Source: Micrasema longulum (lineage: Eukaryota > Arthropoda > Insecta > Trichoptera > Brachycentridae). Taken from it: DNA of 64,000 nucleotides. Made by a program: the position numbers and the translations under genes. The notes beneath the pieces are model-generated. The model was not told where the DNA came from, did not search any database, and saw only the letters and a program-made list of their open reading frames with translations. Positions 34,030 through 44,540 of this stretch are shown here, in pieces; position 1 is the first letter of the stretch; every line of letters starts with the position of its first letter. The stretch is taken from positions 1-64,000 of the forward strand of contig JAGVSM010003406.1 in assembly GCA_022494885.1 (NCBI GenBank). The letters run 5' to 3'.

Positions 34030-35330
34030 GAAAACACTTCTCTTACATCACGATGATAATGGAGAGGTGCTCCATCTTGCTGAATAAAATAGTTCTCTTC
34101 ATCTTCAAACTGCTCACGGCATGACGTTTTCCTGCAGCAAATTCAAGTAAACGGCACCAGTCAGTGTAATAAAAAAATTGTCCTGTGGGATTTTGTACTT
34201 AAGGGTTAAAGTTCCTACCCCAGCTAAAGATTGACAGAGAAGACACGAGGTTGTGGTTTAATGCGTATTTATTACATGGCGAATAAATTGTGAATTGTGT
34301 TGAGCGAGTGTTACGTCGATGATGGGTTGAAGAGACTGCACATGAACTACATGCTGGAACTAAGTGACTTCGTCGAGCTGAACTGACTGACTGAACTGAA
34401 CTTTTTGGGCTGACTGATTTTGACTGCATTCTGTGGTCTCTTTATAGGCGACGTTCCTTTGTAGTTCATTTCTTCATGGTAGGGACGATGTGAATGCACT
34501 GTAGAACGATGCTCCCGATTTATGTGCAATACTGAGGTTGGGAGGTTGCACTGCGTCTATCATGAACCCCCTAATAAACTGTATAAAAATTGATACCAAA
34601 AGTGATGCTGCGTTGACCCCCACTTTCCCATCTGAGACATTGTTCCAATTCATGAAGATACTGGACATTAGACTTTTTTTTTTAATGAGTCGTTAACACA
34701 TTTCTGGTCATGCGGCTTCAATAGTAGATCCCAGCAGAATACTCGTACGAGGATTTCCTGTAATTTGAATTATTTAATTCCAAAAATATTTTTTTTTACT
34801 GGACAGTATTTCATTGGTCGTTATTACTTTAAAATGTTTAAAAAAAGTGATATATCCATATTCTCGCGATTGATCGACCCGTTTGATTTAAATGTTGCAT
34901 CATCACTCTTAACAATATTGTTTGAAAACTGTACAGACTCTGATCTCCGATCATAATCGCCTTCATAGGGGGTGTGGATTAATCTTGGTATGTAACTCTT
35001 CAAAATGCGGTGGATACTGGATTTTGAAATGTCTACCTCATGCGCCGCTTCCCGAACAGATATTCTTGAAGTTTCTGGATAAGTATCTAACAGTTATTTT
35101 TCTGTTTCGACGCTTGTAGATGTCCGTGATCTCCCGAAATCGCTGTTTCTGGACATCTCGAACAGTCCCGTCTTTTTCAAACTTAACTTGATGGAAGGGA
35201 GTAATGGTAAGTCTTGTAGGTGTCTGAAAATCTCTTCAAAACAGTATTTACACTTCCACTACGTTCTCACAATTATAGAAGCACTTACTTTCTTTCAAAG
35301 TCCAGTATATTATTTTTAATGGGTTGTACC
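34030..35330 (-). pseudogene. Mariner-like transposase remnant
   Basis: Minus-strand blocks in the correct order: a DNA-binding part with FEKDGTVRDV (about 35175), a second helix-turn-helix with VREAAHEVDISKSSIHRIL (about 35040-34985), the first catalytic region DDATFKSNGSINREN (about 34910-34870), then, after an interruption, GAVYLNLLQENVMP and the second catalytic block QQDGAPLHYHRDVREVF (about 34080-34030). This is a Tc1/mariner (IS630) type DDE transposase. Frames shift several times, the C-terminus with the third acidic residue is missing, and an LTR-like block splits it. Confidence 0.75.
34194..34667 (-). mobile_element. Probable solo LTR inside the transposase
   Basis: On the minus strand it begins TGTCC and ends GTACA, contains 'tataaagagacc' (34435-34446), an initiator-like TCAGTCAGT about 35 bases on, and AATAAA (about 34268). 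It separates the two halves of the mariner transposase. No clean 5-bp duplication was seen, so the exact ends are uncertain. It carries no coding region. Confidence 0.5.
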
Positions 35331-35379
35331 TGGAAAAAAGAAAGATTGAAAATAGAAAGAATGAGTTATTTAAGGTCGT

Positions 35380-35565
35380 TTATACTATTTTTGTACCTTC
35401 TGTATTGTGCGGGTCTCCGTAAGTTCGCACCCTCGATAATTAGGTCTTTAAAAAGCCGAGCCGTACTGAGGAGGCGATCGCTCTCATATCTGTTGCGAAA
35501 TCTCCTCCAAGCTTTCTTTAAAGTAAGTTTTTATTTGTTAATTAAAATACTTTCGATAAAAATGT
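35380..35565 (-). pseudogene. Basic coding-like block, unidentified
   Basis: The minus-strand frame reads LKKAWRRFRNRYESDRLL then LFKDLIIEGANLRR without stops for about 50 codons. It is Arg/Lys-rich, as in the region ahead of the reverse-transcriptase domain in Jockey-type LINEs, but the match is weak. The 118-codon plus-strand frame here is its shadow. Confidence 0.3.
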
Positions 35566-35734
35566 GTATTGGATAAGTTTCAAGTTAGAAAGAAGATTAA
35601 GAAGAAGACCGAGAAAGACAGGGCACTACTAAATTCAATGAATACTGGAAATATAAAATATACATAATGTCAGAATAAACACCATGCGTGAATGAGAAAA
35701 TGCATAAATTGTATCTGTATGTGGTGTGGCTAGG

Positions 35735-35830
35735 GAATACAATCCCGAGCATCTTTATTAATCCCGGGCTAACGGGGTTTTTGATGCGTAATCTCGGTAT
35801 CCCGGGATTATCCCGGAATAAAAACTTGTG
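35735..35830. repeat. hAT-like element terminus
   Basis: 'ggctagggaatacaatcccg' followed by several GGGATT/AATCCC words that form a compact inverted structure to 35815. Similar text 'ggctaaggaatgtaatcccg' is at 53989-54008. Only one end is visible in each case. Confidence 0.4.
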
Positions 35831-35897
35831 GTTTAATTGGACTCAAATTTAAAAAAACTTACGTAATTTTTAAAAATAGTTTATTATTATAATGTAA

Positions 35898-36520
35898 CTA
35901 GAGGACCTGACAGACGTTGTCCTGCCCAAACGTTGGCTTGCCTGCTATTAGCTGGTTGAACAAACGTGTTTGTGTAAATAAGGACACACGTTATTTATTT
36001 TAGAATTTTTTAAAACTATTTATATATTCTTAATAAGGGTTAGTTTTTCGTTTTATCTCCTCATGTGATTGATCAAGAGTCCTCGTTGTGTTTAAATCAA
36101 AATTTTGCAAAAAATCACTGCACTAGTGCCATAATCTAGGGAAAAAATACGGGAATACGTGTTAACGAAGAAAAGTCAGACCGCGCTTTTCCCTGAGCAT
36201 TCTAAAATTATGACACTCAACTCATGCTCAACGCGAATTTTGTCATTCTTTAACCACCAGTCGGGTTTTGACGTGACTTTGACATTTAATTCAAAACAAA
36301 AAGAAAAGAAAAATGTCTGTGTCGTGAAAGCGTGCAAAGACTGTCCGGATAAAAGGAAAAATACTTATCATTGATAAGTAGGTACCTAGGTACTTGTTAA
36401 TGGTTGAATTCCAAAACATAAAATAATTCATTTTCAAATATAGAATTATTTTTGTAAATGTCAAACTCTGCGCTACTTTCCAACAGTGGTGAATTTTGTG
36501 TACCAACATCTTCCCAATTT
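35898..36520 (-). mobile_element. Helitron-A relative, 3' end with THAP insert
   Basis: The inverted 3' terminus (CTAG at 35898-35901, then the 'gacagacgttgtcctgccca' block) is followed by about 400 bp absent from the 25027 and 40865 copies, then the shared Helitron interior ('gtaggtacctaggtac', 'aaatgtcaaactc'). The extra part contains the THAP fragment at 36310. The 5' TC end was not found. Confidence 0.68.
36310..36374 (+). pseudogene. THAP-domain N-terminal remnant, copy 1
   Basis: The frame reads CVVKACKDCPDKRKNT. The C-x4-C spacing and position just after an ATG match the first zinc ligands of a THAP (C2CH) DNA-binding domain. Four bases near the start codon are missing relative to the 48704 copy, which breaks the frame. 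It lies antisense within a Helitron-A relative. Confidence 0.55.
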
Positions 36521-37372
36521 TTCAATATATGCTTTGTTTTGATGACATTTATGACCACACACTATTTATATGTGTGATTATATTTTTTTCCTATATTTAA
36601 AATATATTCAAGTATTTACTTATTTACTAGCCATTTGGCTATTCTTAAATTTTAATTGAATAATTTCACTCTATTTTCTTACTTTTAAAAAATATTTCTT
36701 TAAACCATTCTTATCTTGTTTTGTTGAGTTTTTTCTTCTTAATAACATTGTTCAAAGCATCAAAAATAAAATAATATATGTTCCTTATTTTATACGTATA
36801 CAGTATTATGTCTGTACTCTTTTATTTGATTATTAATCAAAACTAATGTCTGAGCACCTGATGACAAACTATTATTAAATCTAACTTTTACAAACAAAAC
36901 TCAAATATTGTATTATTAAATCGTTTATCGGGACAAAATATGTTTTAATACTATTTTTTCTTTTTATCGTTTTAATATTGTAATAATGTGTATATTTTAT
37001 TGAAAAAAAACTCTATGATAAAAAATTAAAAAATATTTTTTTTTCATGTTTTTTTTTGTCCCCCATCACTGTCATTAATCGTCTGCATCTGTTTTACACA
37101 ACACCGCCACAGAACAGCGTCTCTGTCGCCCTTGTTATAAGTTCTATCTTCGTGCTTTCTCTTATACAGATGTATTTCTGAATTAGCGGACATTATTTTT
37201 TTGCGTAGCAAGGATAAATATTTTTCATATTAACATCCAGCACAGTTATACAAATTTAACTTTCCAAATCCGGTCTGGAAATTTATATTTGGATATTACT
37301 AAAAACTAAAAATACGACTTCATCATTCAAAAAAATAAGAGATATATCAAGTCTTGTATCCTATGTCGACGG
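36521..37372. other. No recognisable feature
   Basis: AT-rich DNA with no assignable content. Confidence 0.45.
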
Positions 37373-37380
37373 GCTATGTA

Positions 37381-38015
37381 TAGCGTGTGAGCTCGCCAAT
37401 ATATGACAGTAAAAATTTTATTGTCTTTGAATTTCCTAGAGTTTTAACCATCGAAAACAAAAGAAGGTTGCAAATCAAATCAACAGACAATGGAAATTTG
37501 ATGTGTATTATTTTATTAGATTGTTTATAACAGAAGAATACATAGAGAAATATGCATTTTTATTTTTTGTAATAAAAACAGTCTAGTAAATTCGAAAAAT
37601 AAAAATACGCTTTATATTAACAATATTAATTAAAATACAAAAATAACATTGATTACTTGAAAAATAAATATTATTGAGTGTTACAAACATAATTTAAAAA
37701 ACGGATAGCGATTAAAAGTAAAAACTATCTTTAGTTTAATTCTTATAGCGATAAATACAAAAACATTATAAAACAGGAATTATACAAATACAAAAATAAT
37801 ATTGTAACTAGGCGGCTACCTACACGGTTAAATTTCGAAACACCACGCAATTTCGTATCTTGCTATGTAAAATGAAAAAAAATATTTAAATTAATAATTT
37901 CGCATTGCTGCATTCACGTTGCTTTACTTCTGAGAGCTCAACTGCTATGTTTTTCTATGGTTATGTTTAATGTCATCTGTCATGTATTGGCGAGCTCACA
38001 GGCTATACTTACGCC
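37381..38015. mobile_element. 635-bp TIR element with 8-bp duplication
   Basis: Perfect direct repeat ATGTCGAC at 37373-37380 and 38016-38023. Ends 'gggctatgtatagcgtgtga' and inverted 'ggcgtaagtatagcctgtga' pair for about 38 bp. The interior is homologous in reverse to both ends of the 1640-bp element at 41218, so it is an internally deleted relative. An 8-bp duplication with GG-start TIRs fits Merlin- or MULE-type elements; hAT is less likely because the ends lack CA. No transposase seen. Confidence 0.85.
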
Positions 38016-38023
38016 ATGTCGAC

Positions 38024-38544
38024 TAGTGTGACATCACAGCCACACAAGAGTTAAAAAATAATTTAGTTAGTTCGCCTTTATCACATGATAAATATCTTTA
38101 GTTTCAAGTATTATGTACATAAATGCCCTTTCTTTTCCCGTATTTGAATTTTCGCTATCATTTTGAACCATTATTCTAAAAAACAAATTGCTATCGTTGT
38201 GAATATCTGTGTAGATACAGATACAGGTCGGTATGGTAATCAAGTATGATTAGTACGCTAGAAATACAGTAGGTATTAGGATCTTGTTGGCATGCACGGA
38301 GATTGCAGTTATTTTAACCTTCGGCTGACTTGATAATAGTGATGTATAAAATACTGGTCGATTAATTAAATCCGGCGCGTTCGCAAAACTTACAAAAACG
38401 CATTGTGTAGTATCTGTGAATAAGCGTATGGTATGACATCGCACGGCATCCGTATTATTTTTGTTTTTTATTTAAGTTAGCTTATATTACAATACATAGT
38501 TTATAAATACTTACACTTATTTTACTTACATATGTATTTACCAA
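38024..38544. other. Unassigned; isolated TIR copy
   Basis: 38353-38403 ('ctggtcgattaattaaatcc', 'ggcgcgttcgcaaaacttac') equals one terminus of the 39763-40269 element, with no partner end. Confidence 0.5.
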
Positions 38545-38780
38545 CAATATTTTCAGTTTGTCCAAATTTTTGTAGACAAAGATTGGATTCATTTCCCTGA
38601 GGAGCTGTTAAAATTAACATATTGCAACAGAGATTAAAGAATGGTGAATGTTACACAGTGTGTAAAGTGGCCACTTAAACTAGCCAATGACAGGTCATAA
38701 GTCCCGTAGATGCCTAGACTTCTATACTTTACTTTCTTTTAAATGTTCTCCATCTCGGTTGTAATATGTTTATATCTATT
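38545..38780. mobile_element. Hairpin family B, copy 4
   Basis: Carries the outer end 'tttgtccaaatttttgtaga', the inner 'ggtgaatgttacacagtgtg' and one full arm ('gatgcctagacttctatac'). The second arm is shortened, so it is an internally deleted copy. Confidence 0.7.
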
Positions 38781-38786
38781 TACATC

Positions 38787-39250
38787 ATTTTACAATACAC
38801 ATACCATTTCTTTTTAAATTCATTCAAACTTTTTTTATTCTTCATTTCAGGCATCTTTTCATACATTTTAAAACCTTTATACATAATTCAATTTTGAGAT
38901 TCTGTTTTTTTTAATGGAAGCCTTATTATATCCTTATTTTTAGTAATATAATTATGTTTTTTTTTTATTTACCACTGTCTTATTAATGAAGTATTTAGGC
39001 GTTCGATTGTTTGAAAATTTTAATATTAAAACAAGCGTATTATACATCAGTTTCTTCTCGCATTTTTTCTATTTTATTTTACATATTTTTCTTTAGCACT
39101 ATTCTCATGGCTCTATTTTGAAGTATTTCCAATTTATTTTAATTTCCGTCATTGGCTAAAAATAATACTGATGAGCAGTCCATATGTGGAATGACTATAG
39201 TTTCATATATGAGTTCTGCAGTATTTCTGTTTAATTTATTTCTCAATCTA
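38787..39250 (-). mobile_element. Jockey/CR1-like LINE C-terminal part
   Basis: The minus-strand reading begins 'RLRNKLNRNTAELIYETIV', 'IPHMDCSSVLFLAND', stop, 'KLEILQNRAMRIVLKKN', then later 'GFKMYEKMPEMKNKKSLNEF' and ends near 38787. This is the post-catalytic part of a LINE reverse transcriptase. Several stops; dead. Confidence 0.72.
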
Positions 39251-39354
39251 CCGTGAATTTTTTTTTTTTAAACACACGTATTATGAAAATAATATCTGTC
39301 TCTCTCGCGCTCAGACGCGCTTATGAGCGTGACATAGACTACGTTTGCTTTATA

Positions 39355-39589
39355 AAGCTAGGTTTTCCTAGGACAGCGGTGCCCGTATCTTAACGGCCGT
39401 AGTGAACGGTGATACGGTGGACAGCCGTCGTAACGGTGACTAGTGAATGGTTTCCTAGGAAAACGGTGTTGATAACACCGTTAAAAAATAAAACCACTGT
39501 CTAGTCACCGTTACGACGGCTGTCCACCGCATCACCGTTCACTACGGCTGTTAAGATACGGGCACAGCTGTCCTAGAAAACCCTAGCTT
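39355..39589. mobile_element. GC-rich 235-bp hairpin element
   Basis: Almost the whole element is an inverted repeat, e.g. 'tgaacggtgatacggtggac' on the left against 'gtccaccgcatcaccgttca' on the right, with a further nested pair 'cctaggaaaacggtgtt' and 'aacaccg' at the apex. TA occurs at 39353-39354 and 39590-39591. Its base composition is far richer in G+C than the flanks. Non-coding. Confidence 0.85.
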
Positions 39590-39762
39590 TAGTTGCTCAT
39601 GATACAACAATAAAATATACACAGGTTGTTTCTGCGTTCGTCTGAATTTTGCTGCGGTTTTTAATAGTAAAAATATAATAATATATTTTCAATGTTTAGC
39701 TGAATATGAATTAAAAACACTGGTTTATAAATATTTCTTTTTATTTAATCTAATCATGTTTA

Positions 39763-40269
39763 TGTCGATTATCTAGTTCTGGCGCGTTAAAAAAACTTAC
39801 ACTAACACATTTTTAATTTACAGAATATTGATATAAAAAACTTTCATATTTAATTTAAGTCAAATGCGCCATGTTTTTTAAAAATCCTTTTGAATAGGAG
39901 CAAAAAAAAAAACAGCCAGTTCAGAAAATTGCGTATATTTATTTAATAACGTGTCGCTCCCAAAAAAATAATCTGCCCAAATTGGCGGCAGAAAACTAGC
40001 GTTTTTATTATTTAGTTCGTTGAAAATGATAAACACAAAATTTCATTATAAATAAAAAATGTGCTGGTGTAAAAGTAAATTAATATTTTGCATTTTCTTA
40101 ACCCATTGTTTTTTTTCTTAGACACAACCCTCTAATCAAACACGGATTTTAAAGCAAAGTTATCACATTTGGTTTAAATTAAATGTAACATTTTTTAATC
40201 AACATCCTTTAGATTTCTAATGCGTTTGTGTAAGTTTTGGGAACGCGCCAGTTCTAGTTAATCGACCAG
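39763..40269. mobile_element. 507-bp TIR element with TA duplications
   Basis: Left end 'tgtcgattatctagttctgg' and inverted right end 'ctggtcgattaactagaact' align; the pairing continues through 'ggcgcgtt' and 'aaaacttacac' for about 47 bp. TA at 39761-39762 and 40270-40271. No transposase. A single terminus lies at 38353. Confidence 0.75.
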
Positions 40270-40429
40270 TACAAGAGCATTAGCCATAAAATATACCATG
40301 CAGTTGGCTTCCATGCAACCCTTTCTCACATAAATATTTGCGTGTGCATCGCGATTTGATATACATTTTTTTAGAGGAAAGTAGTATTTGCTTAAACTGA
40401 CAAGCATATTAAGAAAATTACGGGTCTAT

Positions 40430-40530
40430 TAATTATTTGTCACTGCCATTGGCGTATTAATGCACATAGACGCGCCCTGAACCCTCAATAATTATGACAC
40501 TTAACTCTGTTGTATCTGTTGATGTTTATG
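40430..40530 (+). repeat. THAP-element upstream segment
   Basis: 'gtattaatgcacatag' and 'ctcaataattatgacactta' match text upstream of the THAP start codons at 36310 and 48704. The THAP exon itself is absent here. Confidence 0.45.
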
Positions 40531-40631
40531 AAGTTAAAAAACAGATATCTTTACTGATGCGAGTGAAATTCATCTAATTGAATTATTTTATCGATATACT
40601 TTAAACAGACGTAAAAATTAAAGTAATATAG

Positions 40632-40855
40632 ATGTTCAAAAATAGGCAGAATGGGGAATGTTACAAAGCATGTAATGTGGCTACATAAACCAGCTAATGA
40701 CATTTGATAAGCCTTGAAGATGCCTAGACTTCAATATTCCCTTCTTTAAAATGTTCTTCATTTTTGTCGCAATGTGTTAATATTAACAGCTCTATGGGGT
40801 TGAATCCAGTTCTTGTCGAAAAAAATTTGGACAAACTCAAAATATTGTTAAATTT
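40632..40855. mobile_element. Hairpin family B, copy 5
   Basis: One arm with 'gatgcctagacttcaatatt' and the outer terminus 'ttggacaaactcaaaatatt'. It ends 10 bp before the Helitron terminus at 40865. Confidence 0.7.
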
Positions 40856-40864
40856 TATTATATA

Positions 40865-43202
40865 CTAGCGGACCCGACAGACGTTGTCCTGCCCAAACGT
40901 TGGCTTACCTGCTATTAGCTTGGAAAAAGACTTTTCATTGATAAGTAGGTACCTAGGTACTTGTTCATGATTAAATTCCAAAACTAAAAATTATTAATAT
41001 TCAAATATTGCATTTAAGTAGGTACTTGTTTATGGTTGAATTCAAAAACACAAAATATTTTATTTTTTAACATGGCTTTTTTTTGCAAACGTCAAACTCC
41101 GGTCTTCTCACCAACAGAGGTGTGTACTTATGTAGGAAAACGATTTTTAAAAATGTGATGAATTTAATATTATTTTAGTATGTTTTACCAAAAATCCAGT
41201 AAAAAGAAATAAATGGGGGCGTTACTTATAAACCTGGGCACTTTGATACATGACAGATGGCAGTAGGCATAACCATAGAAAAACATAACAGTTGAACTCG
41301 CATGCATCTTATTCAGAAATAAAGCAATGTGAATGTAGCTATGGTTGAAATACATGTCATGTCAATGATTCTAATAATAATAAATAATATAATTTCGCCA
41401 TTCGGATCTTTAGCACATCTAGGTTTAATTACTATTAGCGATATTTTGTTTTTATTTGTATTTTGTCACGGGTCGATTACAATTTTTCAAAGGGGAAAAT
41501 TTTGACGTTTAATTTCTAGATCGTAATTAAAGACGTATCTAATCATATATTTTTAGAACAAAATAATTATTTACCGTGATATTTAAACTAAAATGATTTC
41601 CAAAATGTGTACAGTGCCGAAAAAATATTTTTAATAATCATAACCATATTTTACGGTTCCAATTGAATAGAATCCGTTATTTGGTTTGTTAAATAAAATT
41701 ATCACTTTTGAAATTCGTACATAAGTGTGATTGGTCACCATAGAATTCTAAATTTATATGTTGGTCACTTTGTTTTCCAAATGTCAGTTTGACCACTACA
41801 ACACTAGTTAACATTTCTAATAGACAAAAAACTTAATTATGACCATAAATTGTGCAGGGTTATTCAATAATGAAACCATGTTCAGTATTTTCATACTTTA
41901 CTATTTATTGATATATTATATTATGTATTTATTTTTAAATACGTTTCAAAGATAAGATGAAATCGACAATTTATAACCTATTTAATTATTTTATTCAAAA
42001 GGTTTTATTTAAGAACTATTTGAACAGGTTGGGTTAGAATATGGAGCGCTGTATTTTTTTTTTATTTGTTACGCATCAGAAAAAGCACAATAAAAATTAC
42101 GATATTTTTGTTGATTTATGTCAGAAGCTGCTTCTCAGGAAATGACTTTATGACCTAACTAAATTTATTTATAAGAAATTCATGGCGTAGCCGAAATATT
42201 GTAATAAAAACGAGGATGTTTTTGTTAAGTGACGTTAGCAGGCGCTACTCAGGGGCGACTTTGTCACGTGACGAAATTGTTCTATAAGAAATTCATGGCG
42301 AAGCCGAGATGCGTGGTGTTTCGAAATATATCAGTGTAGGTGGCCGCGAAGTTATAATATAATTTTTGTACATGTATAATTCTTATTTTTGTATATGTAT
42401 ACTTATAATTTTATTATGTTTATATATTATTTTAATTTTAATATGTTTATGTATTAATCGCATTTTTTTCCAATTATTTTTAATCGCTATCCCGTTTATA
42501 AAATATATTTGTAACACTTAATAATACATTTTTAAAAGTATTAAATGTTATTTTTGTATTTTCCTTAATATTATTTTTCATGTATATTCTATATTATTAG
42601 TTCTTCTAATTTACTATATATTTTTCAATTACAAAAAATAAAAATGCATATTTTTCGGATGTATTTTTCTGTAAGAAGAAAGAAGAAGAAATTTTCGGTA
42701 ATAGACAATTTATGAAAATAATACACATCTAATTTTAGCTCGCAGTTGATCTAATTTCCAATCTTCTTTTTTTTCGATGGTTAAAACTCTATGAAATTCA
42801 AAGACAATAAAATTTTTGCTGTCATGTATCGATGTGCCCAGGTTTATAAGTTGCCCCTAAATGGGTAGAAATTATAAGGAATTTAGGGAAATGATCTGAT
42901 TAAGATCCACAAAAAACAAATGCTGTTTGTAAACATTCAAAAACAAACTTTTTTAGTAAACACAAAAACAATATCTTTCCATTTTGTAAATGCATTTTCC
43001 TCGAGTGTAACCCTGGTAGATCGATGAATAAAACATTTATGCTCTTTACGTCTCTTTTACATATTAGATTGAAGATTTTAATATCTACGAACACGGACAG
43101 CACAAAGACCTATGTTTATCTGAAAACCGCACGTAAATCGGTTAAGCCGTTTAGAAGGAGTTCAGTGACATCACACGTATAGAGGAATTATATATATAAA
43201 GA
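40865..43202 (-). mobile_element. Helitron-A, second copy, interrupted
   Basis: Inverted CTAG end at 40865-40868 and inverted TC end at 43201-43202, each in an A/T context. Removing the inserted element (41218-42857) and one 8-bp duplication leaves 690 bp, the same length as the 25027 copy. The termini and interior match that copy throughout by eye. No helicase code. Confidence 0.87.
41218..42857. mobile_element. 1640-bp TIR element nested in Helitron
   Basis: Flanked by the 8-bp direct repeat TAAATGGG (41210-41217 and 42858-42865), which is single in the empty site of the 25027 Helitron. Ends 'ggcgttacttataaacctgg' and inverted 'ggggcaacttataaacctgg' pair for about 38 bp. Both flanking thirds match the 635-bp element at 37381 in reverse. 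The middle contains 'ataagaaattcatggcg' twice, about 107 bp apart. No long frame, so it is non-autonomous. Confidence 0.88.
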
Positions 43203-43811
43203 TAACTAAATTTAACCACCAATTAGAATTCCTTAAAGTTCACCTTATTCGTTTGTTATGTCCTTCTATTAAAACATGACTTTAGCAAATTACCAAAATA
43301 CGGTGAAACAACTCTTAGTTTATAACATCAATATATTTGAAACATCATGGTTGATAACTATGAGTTTGCAGTCGTGCAACTAAGGTTGTCCAAAGTTCAC
43401 CCTGTTCCAAGAAATAAAGCAGATTTTCGTGCATGTATTTTTTCAACATTTATTTCATGTTAATAAATATACCGGTGTTTTTATTTAATTTTATACAGAA
43501 TCATTAAAAAAAAGGGCGTCTTACATGTGATTTTATTTTTCTTTTCACAAATCTAAATAATATGGTTAATAAGCCGTACCTCTTACAAAACGTCGGTTTC
43601 CGTTGTCCTCTTAAATTTCTTTTTTATATACCTACTTGTAAAAACAATTATGCCACAGATTGATTTATTAAACGAACCTGTAAAAAATTTAATGGCCTCA
43701 GTATTGACGTAGAAATTTTTAACTGACATTGTATTTATACAGAAATAGAATTGATTATTTGGGATAGTTGCTGAATGATCATCTCGCATTGTTTACAATA
43801 TGCACCTTATG
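43203..43811. other. No recognisable feature
   Basis: AT-rich DNA right of the Helitron. The minus-strand frame at 43583-43789 is not recognisable. Confidence 0.45.
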
Positions 43812-44022
43812 ACAGGCGCCGTGGCGCAGTTGGTTAGACGGCCAACTGTGAAACTGGAGTCGCAGGTTCGATTCCCGCCAGATGCAAAAAAAAAATTAAG
43901 AAAGATTTTTTCTCAATTGGTCTGGGTGTTGTGGTGTATTTTTCATCACCTCCTTTCATATCTTCTCTATCCCACCTGCTGACAAGCCTCTAAATATAGG
44001 CTGAGCGGGTTATTCCTTTAAA
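43812..44022 (+). repeat. SINE-A, fullest copy
   Basis: tRNA-like head with A box 'tggcgcagttggttagac' and B box 'caggttcgattcccg', an A-rich linker, then a body with 'tctgggtgttgtggtg', 'tttcatcacc', 'ctgctgacaagcctc' and 'gctgagcggg'. The 5' and 3' head ends do not pair as an acceptor stem, so it is not a tRNA gene. Fragments occur at 134-240, 650-728 and 57230-57310. Confidence 0.87.
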
Positions 44023-44025
44023 AAA

Positions 44026-44120
44026 ATGTATGTGTTTGTGTTTATTTTATGTATGCACGTAGATGTGCGTTTGCATGTGTGTATATGTATGCGTTCATAT
44101 ATTATGTATGTGTGCATGGA
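44026..44120. repeat. TG/TATG-rich imperfect microsatellite
   Basis: Degenerate TGT/ATG repeats directly after SINE-A. The 85-codon frame across it (44026-44283) is repeat-driven. Confidence 0.7.
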
Positions 44121-44391
44121 TGACTCAGAGTGTGGAATCCGTTTTTTAAAATTTTATTATCAACTTACTTCCATGGAAAACGTAAATGTTGACGATTATT
44201 TTTTATCATTTAATTTTTACATCTTGTACTTAATTTATAAAAACTTAATAAGTCTTTTTAGGTTTGAAAACCTTTGTTTTTAATATTTATTATGTGTGAA
44301 TGTATGTTTTCTGAATAAAATAATAATAAAATATATATAAATAAATTTATTTATATTTGAAGCATTAACTTTGGGATCAAACATTTTACTG

Positions 44392-44540
44392 AATGTAATT
44401 AAATATTTGTATATAACTACTTACTGACTTTTCTAAGTCTACCGGTTGCGAGACGTACCTGTCTCTTCGTACGAAGGTCTTAAAATCAGTAAACATAGAA
44501 AAGTCGGTAAATGGTCATATACAAATATTTAATAACATTT
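44392..44540. mobile_element. Foldback family K, complete hairpin
   Basis: Left arm 'attaaatatttgtatataac' pairs with right arm ending 'atacaaatatttaataacat'. The apex carries the perfect 12-bp palindrome CTTCGTACGAAG (44474-44485). Non-coding, about 149 bp. Confidence 0.75.

Noticed and set aside
35220..35576. 118-codon plus-strand gene
   Set aside because: Lies antisense to the mariner-like remnant and to a basic minus-strand block that explains the coding bias.
43812..43885. tRNA gene
   Set aside because: A and B boxes are present, but the two ends do not pair as an acceptor stem and the head is fused to a repeated body found elsewhere; it is a SINE.
44026..44283. 85-codon Cys/Met-rich small protein
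   Set aside because: The first half is a translated TG/TATG microsatellite.
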